A stretch of DNA of 14,311 bases, from contig CACYBT010000207.1 in NCBI GenBank assembly GCA_902772715.1, forward strand, positions 1-14,311. Reading direction: 5' to 3'. The stretch is from an uncultured Succinivibrio sp. GTDB taxonomy: Bacteria; Pseudomonadota; Gammaproteobacteria; Enterobacterales; Succinivibrionaceae. Position numbers and translations under genes: made by a program. Positions 1 through 7,356 of the stretch are shown here, piece after piece (position 1 is the first letter of the stretch; every line of letters starts with the position of its first letter). Under the pieces are notes generated by a model. The model had not been told where the DNA came from, did no database searches, and saw only the letters and a list, made by a program, of their open reading frames with translations.

Positions 1-11
1 ACCAAAAGTTG

Positions 12-50
12 CTTAAGGACTTGCCCACATTAGTGGCTCATATCCTTAAG
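12..50. promoter_or_regulatory. Inverted repeat upstream of the AEC carrier gene
   Basis: CTTAAGGA at 12-19 is repeated as its exact reverse complement TCCTTAAG at 43-50. The 23-nt spacer contains a smaller inverted pair, CCAC (25-28) and GTGG (33-36), around ATTA. The two arms are centred 31 bp apart, close to three helical turns, so a dimeric regulator such as the LysR protein encoded at 1584 could bind both. It could equally be the terminator hairpin of a gene left of the window, although no clean T-run follows directly. Base pairing is seen; function is inferred. Confidence 0.4.
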
Positions 51-116
51 ATCAAAAATTGTTTTTCGTCTTAACGTAATGGGCATGATAAATAATACAA
101 GAAAAGGGAATTTTTT

Positions 117-1031
117 ATGAGTTTTTTAGGTACCCTGTCTACCACCGTCTCTTTGTTTCTGATGGTTATTATTGGTTTTTTATGTAGCAAATTAAAGTAT
201 ATGGATCAGGAATTCAATCGTAAATTATCCATGCTGGTTATTAATGTGACAGCCCCTTTTCTGATCCTTTCGTCAGTTATGGGAGAAATTCTGCCAAAGA
301 AATCTGATATTCTGCCGGTTTTAATCTGTGGCATTATCACTTATATGCTGGTTATGCTCACTGCATTTGTAGTGGGGAAATATATCACCAAAGATGAGAA
401 TGAAGTCGGATCCTATCGATTTATGCTGATTTTTGGCAATATAAACTTTTTGGGCTTCCCGGTGCTGGCTTCTCTTTTTGGAAATGAGGCTATTTTCTTT
501 GCTGCGGTCGTGAGTATTCCTTTTAATATTCTCATTTATCTTTTTGGAACTCCTATTATTACCTCAGGTAAGGGGAAGTTTGTCTTCAAATGGCGTTCTC
601 TGTTTTCACCTTGTCTTTTGGCCACCTATATGACCATTCTCATTGTGTACTTTCAGCTGCATTTTCCATTTGAGGTATACAAAGCCTGCTCTCTAATAGG
701 CGGACTTACCATTCCTGCATCGCTTATGATTATTGGTGCTACTTTAAGTGATTTCAGTATTCTCAAGATGTTTGGTAATTTAAGAATGTATCTTGTATGT
801 TTGATAAAACTTTTGATCATTCCATGTCTGCTTTTTTTAATCTATAAACTGACACCACTTGACAACAAATATACTGATGTTTTTGTGGTCCTTTTCGGTA
901 TGCCGGTTGCGGCTGTGGGTACCATGTTGTGTCTTAAGAATAATATTGAGGCTAAAACTATGTCTGAAGGAACTTTCTTAACCACGCTGCTTTCGGTGTT
1001 TACCATTCCACTTTTGACCATGCTGTTTTAA
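117..1031 (+). CDS. AEC family (auxin efflux carrier-like) transporter
   Basis: Inner-membrane secondary carrier of the AEC family, whose bacterial members export or import small organic acids such as malate or malonate; the substrate here cannot be read from sequence. The 304-residue length is typical. The protein is almost entirely hydrophobic segments, with the family's two inverted halves recognisable: a proline-broken helix (VTAPFLIL, residues 44-51), the glycine/asparagine-rich GNINFLGFPV (107-116), and IPASLMIIGATLSDF (about 199-213) in the second half. The start ATG at 117 is preceded by an AGGGA ribosome site (105-109) at normal spacing. The EIIA-like gene follows after 31 nt and the LysR gene after that, which suggests one transcript and control of the carrier by the LysR protein. 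No truncation is visible. Confidence 0.85.
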   Translation: MSFLGTLSTTVSLFLMVIIGFLCSKLKYMDQEFNRKLSMLVINVTAPFLILSSVMGEILPKKSDILPVLICGIITYMLVMLTAFVVGKYITKDENEVGSYRFMLIFGNINFLGFPVLASLFGNEAIFFAAVVSIPFNILIYLFGTPIITSGKGKFVFKWRSLFSPCLLATYMTILIVYFQLHFPFEVYKACSLIGGLTIPASLMIIGATLSDFSILKMFGNLRMYLVCLIKLLIIPCLLFLIYKLTPLDNKYTDVFVVLFGMPVAAVGTMLCLKNNIEAKTMSEGTFLTTLLSVFTIPLLTMLF

Positions 1032-1062
1032 ACACTCAATTTTTAGTTATGGGGAATTTTTA

Positions 1063-1578
1063 ATGACCTTCAAAGAAAGAATTATCAAGTTATTCAGCGG
1101 CGATTCGTCAAATACTGAAATAATAGTAAATTCGCCTTTTGAAGGTAATACTTTTTCAACCCATATGCTGTCAAACTATATCCTATCGAATAATATCATT
1201 GGACCGTCCTTTGCAGTGCTGCCTACTCTCGGTATGATTAAGGCTCCCTGTGACTGTACCATCAAAAAAATATCGCCTACAGGAAATTCTCTGTCTTTGA
1301 AGGCTGGTAAACTTGAACTTATTATCAATGTGGGGGTTATGCCCTTTACCGAGGATTTTGATAAATATTATTGCATCAAAGTTAAAGAGCAGGAAAATGT
1401 AAAAAAAGCCCAGACTCTCATGTATTTTAATATGGAAGCCCTCTATGAAATTGATCCCTCTTTTTGCTGTGTGCTTACTGTAAGAATGGACAATAATCTT
1501 GATTATTTTGTTTTTGCCAACCTGCAGTCCGTTTCTTTTGACAGTGTTCTTTGTACCATAAATGTTCAAAATAGCTGA
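1063..1578 (+). CDS. EIIA-Glc (Crr)-like protein lacking both catalytic histidines
   Basis: Similar over its full length (171 aa against 169 for E. coli Crr) to the soluble glucose-class phosphotransferase protein EIIA-Glc. Preserved features are the N-terminal amphipathic segment (1-12), the core strand IVNSPFEG (21-28), FAVLPTLGMIKAPCDCTIKKI (about 50-70) against the Crr PT..KMVAPVDGTIGKI motif, and the ELIINVG strand (85-91). At the positions of Crr His75 and the phosphorylated His90 it has Asn75 (one-residue gap assumed nearby) and Asn89 (codon AAT at 1327-1329). It therefore should not carry phosphate, nor form the His-based zinc site Crr makes with glycerol kinase. A role as an allosteric or binding subunit acting on the neighbouring carrier or regulator is inference. 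GGGGAA at 1051-1056 serves as ribosome site. The ORF is intact, which argues for function rather than decay. Confidence 0.8.
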   Translation: MTFKERIIKLFSGDSSNTEIIVNSPFEGNTFSTHMLSNYILSNNIIGPSFAVLPTLGMIKAPCDCTIKKISPTGNSLSLKAGKLELIINVGVMPFTEDFDKYYCIKVKEQENVKKAQTLMYFNMEALYEIDPSFCCVLTVRMDNNLDYFVFANLQSVSFDSVLCTINVQNS

Positions 1579-1583
1579 TTTTT

Positions 1584-2504
1584 ATGACTTTAACTCAACT
1601 TCACTATGTTCTTGAAATTGCCGCTTTAGGTTCTTTCAATAAAGCCGCTCAGACCCTTTATATTTCACAGCCATCTCTTTCTAATGCGGTGCATGAACTT
1701 GAAAATGAACTAAATCTTACTATTTTCAATCGTAGCGGTCGCGGGGTAACCCTTACCAACGAAGGGGCTGAATTTATCTCCTACGCCCGCAGTGTCTACA
1801 TGCAGTATGAAGAACTTTTAGAAAAATTTGGTAAAAATGGCACTATCAAAAAGAAGTTTGCGGTCTCAACTCAGCATTATACTTTTGCGGTAAAATCTTT
1901 TGTGGAGATGGTAAAAAAATTCAATACCGCCCTATATGATTTTGCCATTCGTGAAACCAAGACGGCGCTTGTCATCGAGGATGTTGGCACTTTAAAAAGT
2001 GAAATTGGCATTATTTATCTGTCCTCCTTCAACAAAAAACAGATAACCAAGAGTCTTCTAAACTATGAACTAGTCTTTACTCCTCTGATAAAGTGCAAGA
2101 CTTTTGTCTATCTTTATAAAGAACATCCGCTTGCACATGAGAAATATATTACTTTTTCCATGCTCTCTGATTATCCGTGTCTATCCTTTGAACAGGGAGA
2201 TAACAGCAGTCTTTATTTATCTGAAGAAATCTTCTCCTATAAGTCTTATGTAAGAACTGTCAAAGTTAACGACAGGGCATCCATGCTTAATCTGATGCAG
2301 GGGTTAAATGGTTTTACCCTGTGTTCTGGGATCATTTGCGAAGAATTGAACGGCAATGATTATGTTGCGGTTCCCTATAAGGCAGAAGAAGAGGATGATA
2401 CAATGGAGATTGGCTATATCATTAAGAAAAATCATATCCTAAGTCAGATGGGGGCCTTGTATATAAAGGAGATTGAACGATATTTTGCAAAGCAGAAGGC
2501 CTAG
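1584..2504 (+). CDS. LysR-type transcriptional regulator
   Basis: DNA-binding regulator of the LysR family, 306 residues, the usual length. The N-terminal winged helix-turn-helix covers residues 1-65, with the signature GSFNKAAQTLYISQPSLS (16-33), then the helix with ELENEL (38-43) and the wing IFNRSGRGVTLTNEG (47-61). A linker helix leads to the ligand-binding domain from about residue 90 to the end. The start at 1584 matches the family's conserved MTLTQL opening. It lies only 5 nt after the EIIA-like stop, with no Shine-Dalgarno sequence between, so translation is probably coupled to the upstream gene. LysR proteins usually regulate adjacent genes and themselves; here the likely targets are the carrier and EIIA-like genes, possibly through the inverted repeat at 12-50. 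The effector is unknown. Confidence 0.9.
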   Translation: MTLTQLHYVLEIAALGSFNKAAQTLYISQPSLSNAVHELENELNLTIFNRSGRGVTLTNEGAEFISYARSVYMQYEELLEKFGKNGTIKKKFAVSTQHYTFAVKSFVEMVKKFNTALYDFAIRETKTALVIEDVGTLKSEIGIIYLSSFNKKQITKSLLNYELVFTPLIKCKTFVYLYKEHPLAHEKYITFSMLSDYPCLSFEQGDNSSLYLSEEIFSYKSYVRTVKVNDRASMLNLMQGLNGFTLCSGIICEELNGNDYVAVPYKAEEEDDTMEIGYIIKKNHILSQMGALYIKEIERYFAKQKA

Positions 2505-2526
2505 TTCGCAGTTATCAAGAAAGTGT

Positions 2527-2547
2527 AAAGCCGGCAGTGCCGGCTTT
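2527..2547. terminator. Bidirectional hairpin terminator between convergent genes
   Basis: AAAGCCGGC (2527-2535) and GCCGGCTTT (2539-2547) form a perfect 9-bp stem with a 3-nt loop AGT. It sits 22 nt past the LysR stop and 5 nt past the end of the convergent antiporter gene, where an intrinsic terminator serving both strands is expected. The flanking T and A tracts are short, so efficiency is uncertain, but the GC-rich stem in AT-rich DNA is distinct. Confidence 0.85.
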
Positions 2548-2552
2548 CCTCA

Positions 2553-4109
2553 TTAGAAAACAACTTTGGAATTTTTCCTTATCTGTCTTAGATGTAAAAA
2601 GATTACTGTGGCCAAAAGCATAACCACAGAGGTGCCAAGACTTAAGGCTAGAGATTTGGTAAGACCTGCCACGATATATCCAAAAAAGGTGCAGACGGCA
2701 ACAAGGATGGCATACGGTAACTGGGTATAGACATGGTCGATGTGCACACAGCCAGAACCTGCTGAAGACAGTACTGTGGTATCTGAAATCGGTGAACAGT
2801 GATCGCCAAATACCGAGCCTGCAAGCGTAGCCGAGAGGGTAATAATCAGAAGTTCGTGAGAATCAGGGGCAATAGCCTGTGCCACCATTACCATAATAGG
2901 AATGAGAATACCGAATGTTCCCCAGGCTGTTCCAGTTGAGAAAGAGAGAAAACCGGCGATAATGAAGACCGCAGCCGGCAGAATTGCACCCATCAGTGCA
3001 AAATCGTTCTGCACAATACCGGAAATAAATTCAGGTGCCTGCAGTAAATCTCGGGTCACTCCAGAGATAGTCCAGGCAAAGGTTAAAATCATATTGGCAG
3101 GGATCATCGCCTGTACACCACGCAACACTCCATCCATGAACTGTTTTAGCGTCAGGACGCGGCGTGAAACCATCATAAAGAAAGCCACCACCAGCGCACC
3201 AAAGGAGCCTAATACCAAGGATAGGGAAGAGTCAGTGTTGCCAAAGGCGGCGCCAACGGTATGATAAGCCGGATCATCCCCATAGTATCCGCCAAGATAC
3301 AGCATAGCCATCACACAGATAAAGATTAAGGCAATCATAGGCAGGATCATGTCCCACATATTGCCGTTTCCCATGACTTTACTGTCATCTGAGTTCTCGG
3401 TATTTACCATTTTTTCCGGCGCTTCATTTTTGATGGCCTGCTGTTCATGTTTTAACATAGGTCCAAAATCAACATTGAAGGCACACACCAAAATCACCAG
3501 GAGAATGGATAGCAGCGCATAAAAATTCCAGGGAATGGCGGCTACAAAGGCAGAAAATTCAGAATCAAAAGCATTGGTGGATTTTAAATTCGATCCCACG
3601 GCTGCAGCCCACGAAGAAATTGGCGCAATAATACAGATTGGTGCGGCTGTAGCATCTATGATGTATGCGAGTTTTGCTCTTGAAATGCGATACTTGTCAG
3701 TAATAGGACGCATTACTGTGCCGACGGTCAGACAGTTGAAATAATCATCAATAAACAGAAAAACGCCAAGCGATGAGGTTGAGAACAGCGCAGAGCGGCG
3801 ATTTTTGATCTTGGTGGTAGCAAAATTACCATAGGCCTTGGCACCACCTGCAAGATAGATGACATAAACGAGTGCACCTAATAATGAACAGAAGAGCACG
3901 ATATTCAGATCGAATTTCTGTCCCATGACTTTGATTGTGTTGGTAAAGGGATCAATTAGTACATTACCGTCAGTTTTTAAGGTATAAATGAGCGTACCTG
4001 ACAGAATGCCCAAGAGCAGTGACGAGAATACTTCCTTGGTAATTAAAGCCAAAGTTACGGCAATAACAGGTGGCAGAATAGATAATATGCCTACAGAAAC
4101 GGGATCCAT
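2553..4109 (-). CDS. NhaC family Na+/H+ antiporter
   Basis: Multi-spanning inner-membrane exchanger of the NhaC family (TC 2.A.35; ion transporter superfamily), expected to move Na+ against H+. Some relatives exchange organic acids instead (MleN, malate-lactate), so the substrate is not certain. At 518 aa it has roughly a dozen hydrophobic segments and a hydrophilic loop around residues 217-250. Family signatures visible are FIDDYFNCLTVG (119-130), DATAAP (152-157), PISSWAA (163-169), STGTAWGTFG (391-400) and GDHCSPISDTT (435-445); the acidic and polar residues in these loops line the ion path in relatives. The start is fixed by a strong GAGGAGT ribosome site (complement of 4114-4120). The gene is convergent with the LysR gene and divergent from the defence operon, so it is probably transcribed alone. 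Confidence 0.88.
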   Translation of the reverse strand: MDPVSVGILSILPPVIAVTLALITKEVFSSLLLGILSGTLIYTLKTDGNVLIDPFTNTIKVMGQKFDLNIVLFCSLLGALVYVIYLAGGAKAYGNFATTKIKNRRSALFSTSSLGVFLFIDDYFNCLTVGTVMRPITDKYRISRAKLAYIIDATAAPICIIAPISSWAAAVGSNLKSTNAFDSEFSAFVAAIPWNFYALLSILLVILVCAFNVDFGPMLKHEQQAIKNEAPEKMVNTENSDDSKVMGNGNMWDMILPMIALIFICVMAMLYLGGYYGDDPAYHTVGAAFGNTDSSLSLVLGSFGALVVAFFMMVSRRVLTLKQFMDGVLRGVQAMIPANMILTFAWTISGVTRDLLQAPEFISGIVQNDFALMGAILPAAVFIIAGFLSFSTGTAWGTFGILIPIMVMVAQAIAPDSHELLIITLSATLAGSVFGDHCSPISDTTVLSSAGSGCVHIDHVYTQLPYAILVAVCTFFGYIVAGLTKSLALSLGTSVVMLLATVIFLHLRQIRKNSKVVF

Positions 4110-4137
4110 TTTTACTCCTCATAAATTGCTTTCTGCC

Positions 4138-4143
4138 ATTATA
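4138..4143 (-). promoter_or_regulatory. Possible -10 box of the antiporter gene
   Basis: The complement reads TATAAT, a perfect sigma-70 -10 hexamer, placed 18 nt before the ribosome site and giving a plausible short leader. No good -35 at 17 nt is visible; TTGGCG lies 20 nt upstream, which is too far for an ideal promoter. In DNA this AT-rich a chance match is likely enough to keep confidence low. Confidence 0.3.
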
Positions 4144-4380
4144 ATGCATAAATATCAAAAATGCGCCAATATAGTGAACCTTTTTATATGTTATATGAGG
4201 AATTAAGTAATAGTTTTTTTTAACCTAAGACCGTACCATAAATTTTAGAATTGGCAGACTTTATATGACAAGGTTAAATGAAAATCTATTTAATCAACAA
4301 TAATGGTCATTAAATAAAATATCAATTTTTTTATCTATATCAACTAATTTTAATCAAATATGAATTATATTTATACGATT

Positions 4381-4416
4381 GAAACAGTTTAGATATAGGC
4401 TAAATATTGTTGTTTC
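4381..4416. promoter_or_regulatory. Nested inverted repeat before the defence operon
   Basis: GAAACA (4381-4386) pairs exactly with TGTTTC (4411-4416), and inside it TTTAG (4388-4392) pairs with CTAAA (4400-4404). The two pairs are not perfectly concentric. The element ends 76 nt before the helicase start codon, a place where an operator would control the operon. No regulator gene is visible in this part of the window, so any cognate protein is unknown. The repeats are seen; an operator role is inferred. Confidence 0.35.
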
Positions 4417-4437
4417 CGAAAATACAGGCTAAGTCTC

Positions 4438-4447
4438 TTGTATACAA
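4438..4447. promoter_or_regulatory. 10-bp palindrome upstream of the helicase gene
   Basis: TTGTATACAA is a perfect palindrome centred about 50 nt upstream of the ATG at 4493. It overlaps the probable promoter zone, with AATAAT at 4464-4469 a possible -10 box (the TTGTAT at 4438 is 20 nt from it, longer than ideal). It may be an operator half or chance in AT-rich sequence. Confidence 0.22.
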
Positions 4448-4492
4448 ATATGCCTGGCTATCAAATAATCATTCTTAAGCAAAAGTTACCTT

Positions 4493-7345
4493 ATGTTGTT
4501 AAATTTATCTCGTCATTATCCTGTAGGCGCCCATGTAATCATTAGAGATACAGAATGGAGAATTACAGAAGTTAATCATCTTAGCGGTGGAAATGATTTC
4601 AGGTTGGTGTGCGTTGGACTTTCAGATCTTATAAGAGGAAGAAAAGGCATTTTTTTTTCTAGCCTAGAAAATGATATTAGATTGCTGCTTCCAGAGGATA
4701 CTGTGCTAAAGCAAGATGATTCCCCTGGTTTTATTAAATCAAAATTATTTATTGAAGCAACAATTAGATCAGCTCCAAAAACTGATAACACAAAGATATA
4801 TGTTGGAAATAAGGCAGCCATGGATCCGCTACCATATCAGTTTGATCCTACTATACAGGCACTTTCTCAAACTAAACCTAGGATTCTAATCGCTGATGCT
4901 GTTGGTATTGGTAAGACATTAGAGGCAGGAATTCTTACATCAGAACTCATGATTAGGGGTAGAGCAAGACGTATTTTAGTTGTTGCAACAAAGGCTATGC
5001 TTCTACAATTTCAACAGGAATTCTGGAATAGATTTTCTATCCCTTTATGTCGATTAGATTCTGTTGGTATTCAGCGTTGTATTAATAAAATTCCAACTAA
5101 CAAGAATCCATTTGATTATTTTGATAAATCAATTATATCCGTTGATACCCTGAAACAAAATGAGTTTTTGAGTTATTTAGAGAAGGCTCATTGGGATTTG
5201 ATAATTATCGATGAGGCGCATAATGTTGCAACTCGAGGTGATGGGAGAAGTCAACGTGCAAGATTGGCAAATTTACTTTCAAAGCATTCTGATAGCATGA
5301 TCATGCTTACTGCCACACCACATGATGGCAGTTCTAAAAGCTTTGCCAGTTTGTTAAATATTTTAGATCCGACAGCAATCAGTGATGATGAACAATATAA
5401 GGCAGATGATTTTATTGATAAGGGTTTAGTTATTAGGCGATTTAAGGCTGATATAAGAGAACAGATAGAAAAAGATTTTCCTCAAAGAAAAATAGAAACC
5501 AAGGAAATTGAAGCATCTTCTATAGAGAATGAAGTTTTTGAAGAAATTGAAAATCTGTTTAACAAAGAGAAACAAGAAGATAAGACCATAGCCGGACATC
5601 ATTTGTTTTCTAGCATTTTAACAAAGGCAATTTTTTCAAGTCCTGTTGCTTGTGAAAGCGTGTTAAAGCATAGAATCTCAAGGTTAAAAAAGAAAGATAA
5701 TATAAATGAAAAGGAGATTGCGCTGTTAAATAATCTGTTATTAAAAGTTCAGTCAATATCTGTAGCAGATTTTGGTAAATTTAACTGGTTAGTTAAATTT
5801 TTAAATGAAGATCAGTCTTATTCATGGAATAAGTCAGATCCAAAGGATAGATTGGTTATTTTTACAGAATCAATTCCTACTTTAGAGTTTTTATCAAAGG
5901 AACTTCCAAGTAAACTTGGGTTAAAAGACAATCAGTTTGCCTCAATTCACGGTGGAATGCAGGACAGTGAAATCTCGGAAAAAGTAAATGAATTCAACAA
6001 AGAATCCTCACCTATTAGGTTATTCATCTGTTCAGATGTGGCATCAGAAGGTATTAACCTTCATCATCTATCTCACAGAATGATTCATTTTGATCTTCCT
6101 TGGTCGCTAATGACATTCCAGCAGAGAAATGGTCGTATTGACCGCTATGGACAAACAAGACAACCTTACATTTTATATTTGCAGACAATAGCTGCAAATA
6201 AAAAGGCTAAAGATGATGCTTATATTCTTGAACGATTACAACAAAAAGATGAACAGGCTCAGATTAATATTGATGACCCTTCGGAGTTTATAAAAACCAA
6301 AGATGAGCAGGAGAATGACACTTTCTCTATGATTGAGGGGACTTTTGAAACCAATAATTTGAATCTATATGATATCTTTAATCTTGATAAAACAACTGAT
6401 GATGAAGGCAAGAAAACAACTAAATTTGCAAGAGTAATGTCATCTGATGAATACCAGGATCATCTTGCAAAAATAGATTCTGTATTTAACTCTGATTTGG
6501 AATATGCTGGAAATGTCCTCAAATTCAAAGCCGCTCAAGAGAAATTAGATAATGAAAAAGAACTGTACTTTGAAATCTCAGAGCATAGCCTGTCTCTTGA
6601 AATTGATAATGTTCTTAAGATGAGACTTCCTCCTGAGATTCTTCCAAAGAATAATCGTATTACTTTAACCGACGATAAAAAACTTTTAAATAAAGAGTTT
6701 GAATTGGTTAGAACTTCTGATGAAGACTGGCCTGCAAAGCAATTGCTTTATCCTCTACACCCGGTTTTATCTTATCTTACAGATTATTCTCTATCTGTAA
6801 TGGGAAGGCATACCGCTCCAATATTAAGCATGAATTCATTATCTTCATCAGAAGTATATGTATTACTTCAGGGCGGTTATCCTAATAGAAGAGGTTATAC
6901 ACCAGTACATGGTCTTTATTCTGTTTTCTTCAATCAAAATATTTCTGAAATCTTAACCTTTAATGAGACTATCGAAAAATTAGGCCTTAATAAACAACTC
7001 ACTAATACTTGCATACCAATCTCATCAGAATCGCTCGAGTCGTATGTAAGAGACGCAATTAAAAAGGTCTCAGAGATACTTAAAACAGAAAAACAGACGT
7101 TTGAGGCTCATATCAAAAAAGATCTATCTGAAAATTTATCTGCTCTCGAATCTTTAAAATCGAAGCATGTGAATTTCTTCAATAGCCTGTATGCTGACTC
7201 ACGTCAAAAGGCTTTATTAACCAACAAGCAAAGAGAAATTGAAGAGAATTTTACAAATCTTAGAAACTATATGAAAGATACAGCCGAACTTGAGAATGAT
7301 CCATATATACAAATCATTGCTGTTATTGCCGGTACAAGAGGTTAA
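4493..7345 (+). CDS. SNF2/RapA-type helicase, DrmD-like
   Basis: Superfamily 2 DNA translocase of the SNF2/RapA type, like DrmD of class 1 DISARM. Residues 1-70 form a small beta-rich N-terminal domain (YPVGAHVIIRDTEWRITEV). Motor motifs follow in order: Walker A ADAVGIGKT (134-142), IIIDEAH (237-243), TATPHDG (273-279), VIFTES (455-460), SDVASEGINL (514-523) and QQRNGRIDRYGQ (543-554) with the arginine finger. A long region with coiled-coil character (about 845-935) ends in DPYIQIIAVIAG. All ATPase residues are present. An in-frame TAA at 4466 with no other start codon in between makes ATG 4493 the start; the ribosome site is weak. It leads an operon: the methyltransferase starts 11 nt after its stop. 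In DISARM such motors are thought to act on unmodified phage DNA. RapA-like housekeeping is unlikely given the neighbours. Confidence 0.87.
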   Translation: MLLNLSRHYPVGAHVIIRDTEWRITEVNHLSGGNDFRLVCVGLSDLIRGRKGIFFSSLENDIRLLLPEDTVLKQDDSPGFIKSKLFIEATIRSAPKTDNTKIYVGNKAAMDPLPYQFDPTIQALSQTKPRILIADAVGIGKTLEAGILTSELMIRGRARRILVVATKAMLLQFQQEFWNRFSIPLCRLDSVGIQRCINKIPTNKNPFDYFDKSIISVDTLKQNEFLSYLEKAHWDLIIIDEAHNVATRGDGRSQRARLANLLSKHSDSMIMLTATPHDGSSKSFASLLNILDPTAISDDEQYKADDFIDKGLVIRRFKADIREQIEKDFPQRKIETKEIEASSIENEVFEEIENLFNKEKQEDKTIAGHHLFSSILTKAIFSSPVACESVLKHRISRLKKKDNINEKEIALLNNLLLKVQSISVADFGKFNWLVKFLNEDQSYSWNKSDPKDRLVIFTESIPTLEFLSKELPSKLGLKDNQFASIHGGMQDSEISEKVNEFNKESSPIRLFICSDVASEGINLHHLSHRMIHFDLPWSLMTFQQRNGRIDRYGQTRQPYILYLQTIAANKKAKDDAYILERLQQKDEQAQINIDDPSEFIKTKDEQENDTFSMIEGTFETNNLNLYDIFNLDKTTDDEGKKTTKFARVMSSDEYQDHLAKIDSVFNSDLEYAGNVLKFKAAQEKLDNEKELYFEISEHSLSLEIDNVLKMRLPPEILPKNNRITLTDDKKLLNKEFELVRTSDEDWPAKQLLYPLHPVLSYLTDYSLSVMGRHTAPILSMNSLSSSEVYVLLQGGYPNRRGYTPVHGLYSVFFNQNISEILTFNETIEKLGLNKQLTNTCIPISSESLESYVRDAIKKVSEILKTEKQTFEAHIKKDLSENLSALESLKSKHVNFFNSLYADSRQKALLTNKQREIEENFTNLRNYMKDTAELENDPYIQIIAVIAGTRG
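4650..4658 (+). repeat. T9 homopolymer inside the helicase gene
   Basis: Nine consecutive T at codons 53-56 (Ile-Phe-Phe-Ser). Losing one T gives the reading CTA GCC TAG directly after the tract, and gaining one gives TTC TAG, so both slipped frames stop within three codons. This is the longest mononucleotide tract I noticed in a coding region here. It is a candidate contingency tract; it is also near the length where slippage may be rare. Confidence 0.5.
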
Positions 7346-7349
7346 GGAG
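7344..7349 (+). promoter_or_regulatory. Ribosome binding site of the methyltransferase gene
   Basis: AAGGAG overlaps the helicase stop codon (TAA 7343-7345) and lies 7 nt before ATG 7357. It is the strongest ribosome site in the operon, fixes the start, and implies that ribosomes leaving the helicase frame can reload at once. Confidence 0.75.
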
Positions 7350-7356
7350 TTCAACT

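Larger units (their letters stand above)
4110..4492. other. AT-rich divergent intergenic region
   Basis: This 383-bp stretch separates the antiporter gene from the defence operon and must hold both promoters. Hand counting gives about 16% GC for 4261-4380, far below the flanking genes. It contains a T8 run (4214-4221), a 9-bp direct repeat TTTAATCAA at 4289-4297 and 4349-4357, AGGCTAA twice (4397-4403 and 4426-4432), and the inverted repeats listed separately. No convincing open reading frame or RNA gene was found. Such AT-rich leaders are typical of horizontally acquired, nucleoid-protein-silenced operons; that link is inference. Confidence 0.6.

Noticed and set aside
1183..1569. 128-codon open frame antisense to the EIIA-like gene
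   Set aside because: It is fully opposite a protein with clear family similarity, and its translation shows no recognisable domain; it is a shadow.
2902..3264. 120-codon open frame antisense to the antiporter gene
   Set aside because: The opposite strand carries conserved NhaC motifs in this stretch, and the translated frame is of unnatural composition.
3988..4206. 72-codon frame crossing from the antiporter gene into the intergenic region
   Set aside because: Most of it is antisense to the NhaC N-terminus, it has no ribosome site, and its tail is AT-rich noise.
4289..4357. TTTAATCAA direct repeats as a possible att site or CRISPR remnant
   Set aside because: Only two 9-bp copies in very AT-rich DNA, no spacer regularity and no recombinase gene; likely chance.
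4493..7345. Helicase as housekeeping RapA (RNA polymerase recycling)
   Set aside because: The motor is RapA-like, but the operon with a giant methyltransferase and second helicase, and the different C-terminal part, fit DrmD better.
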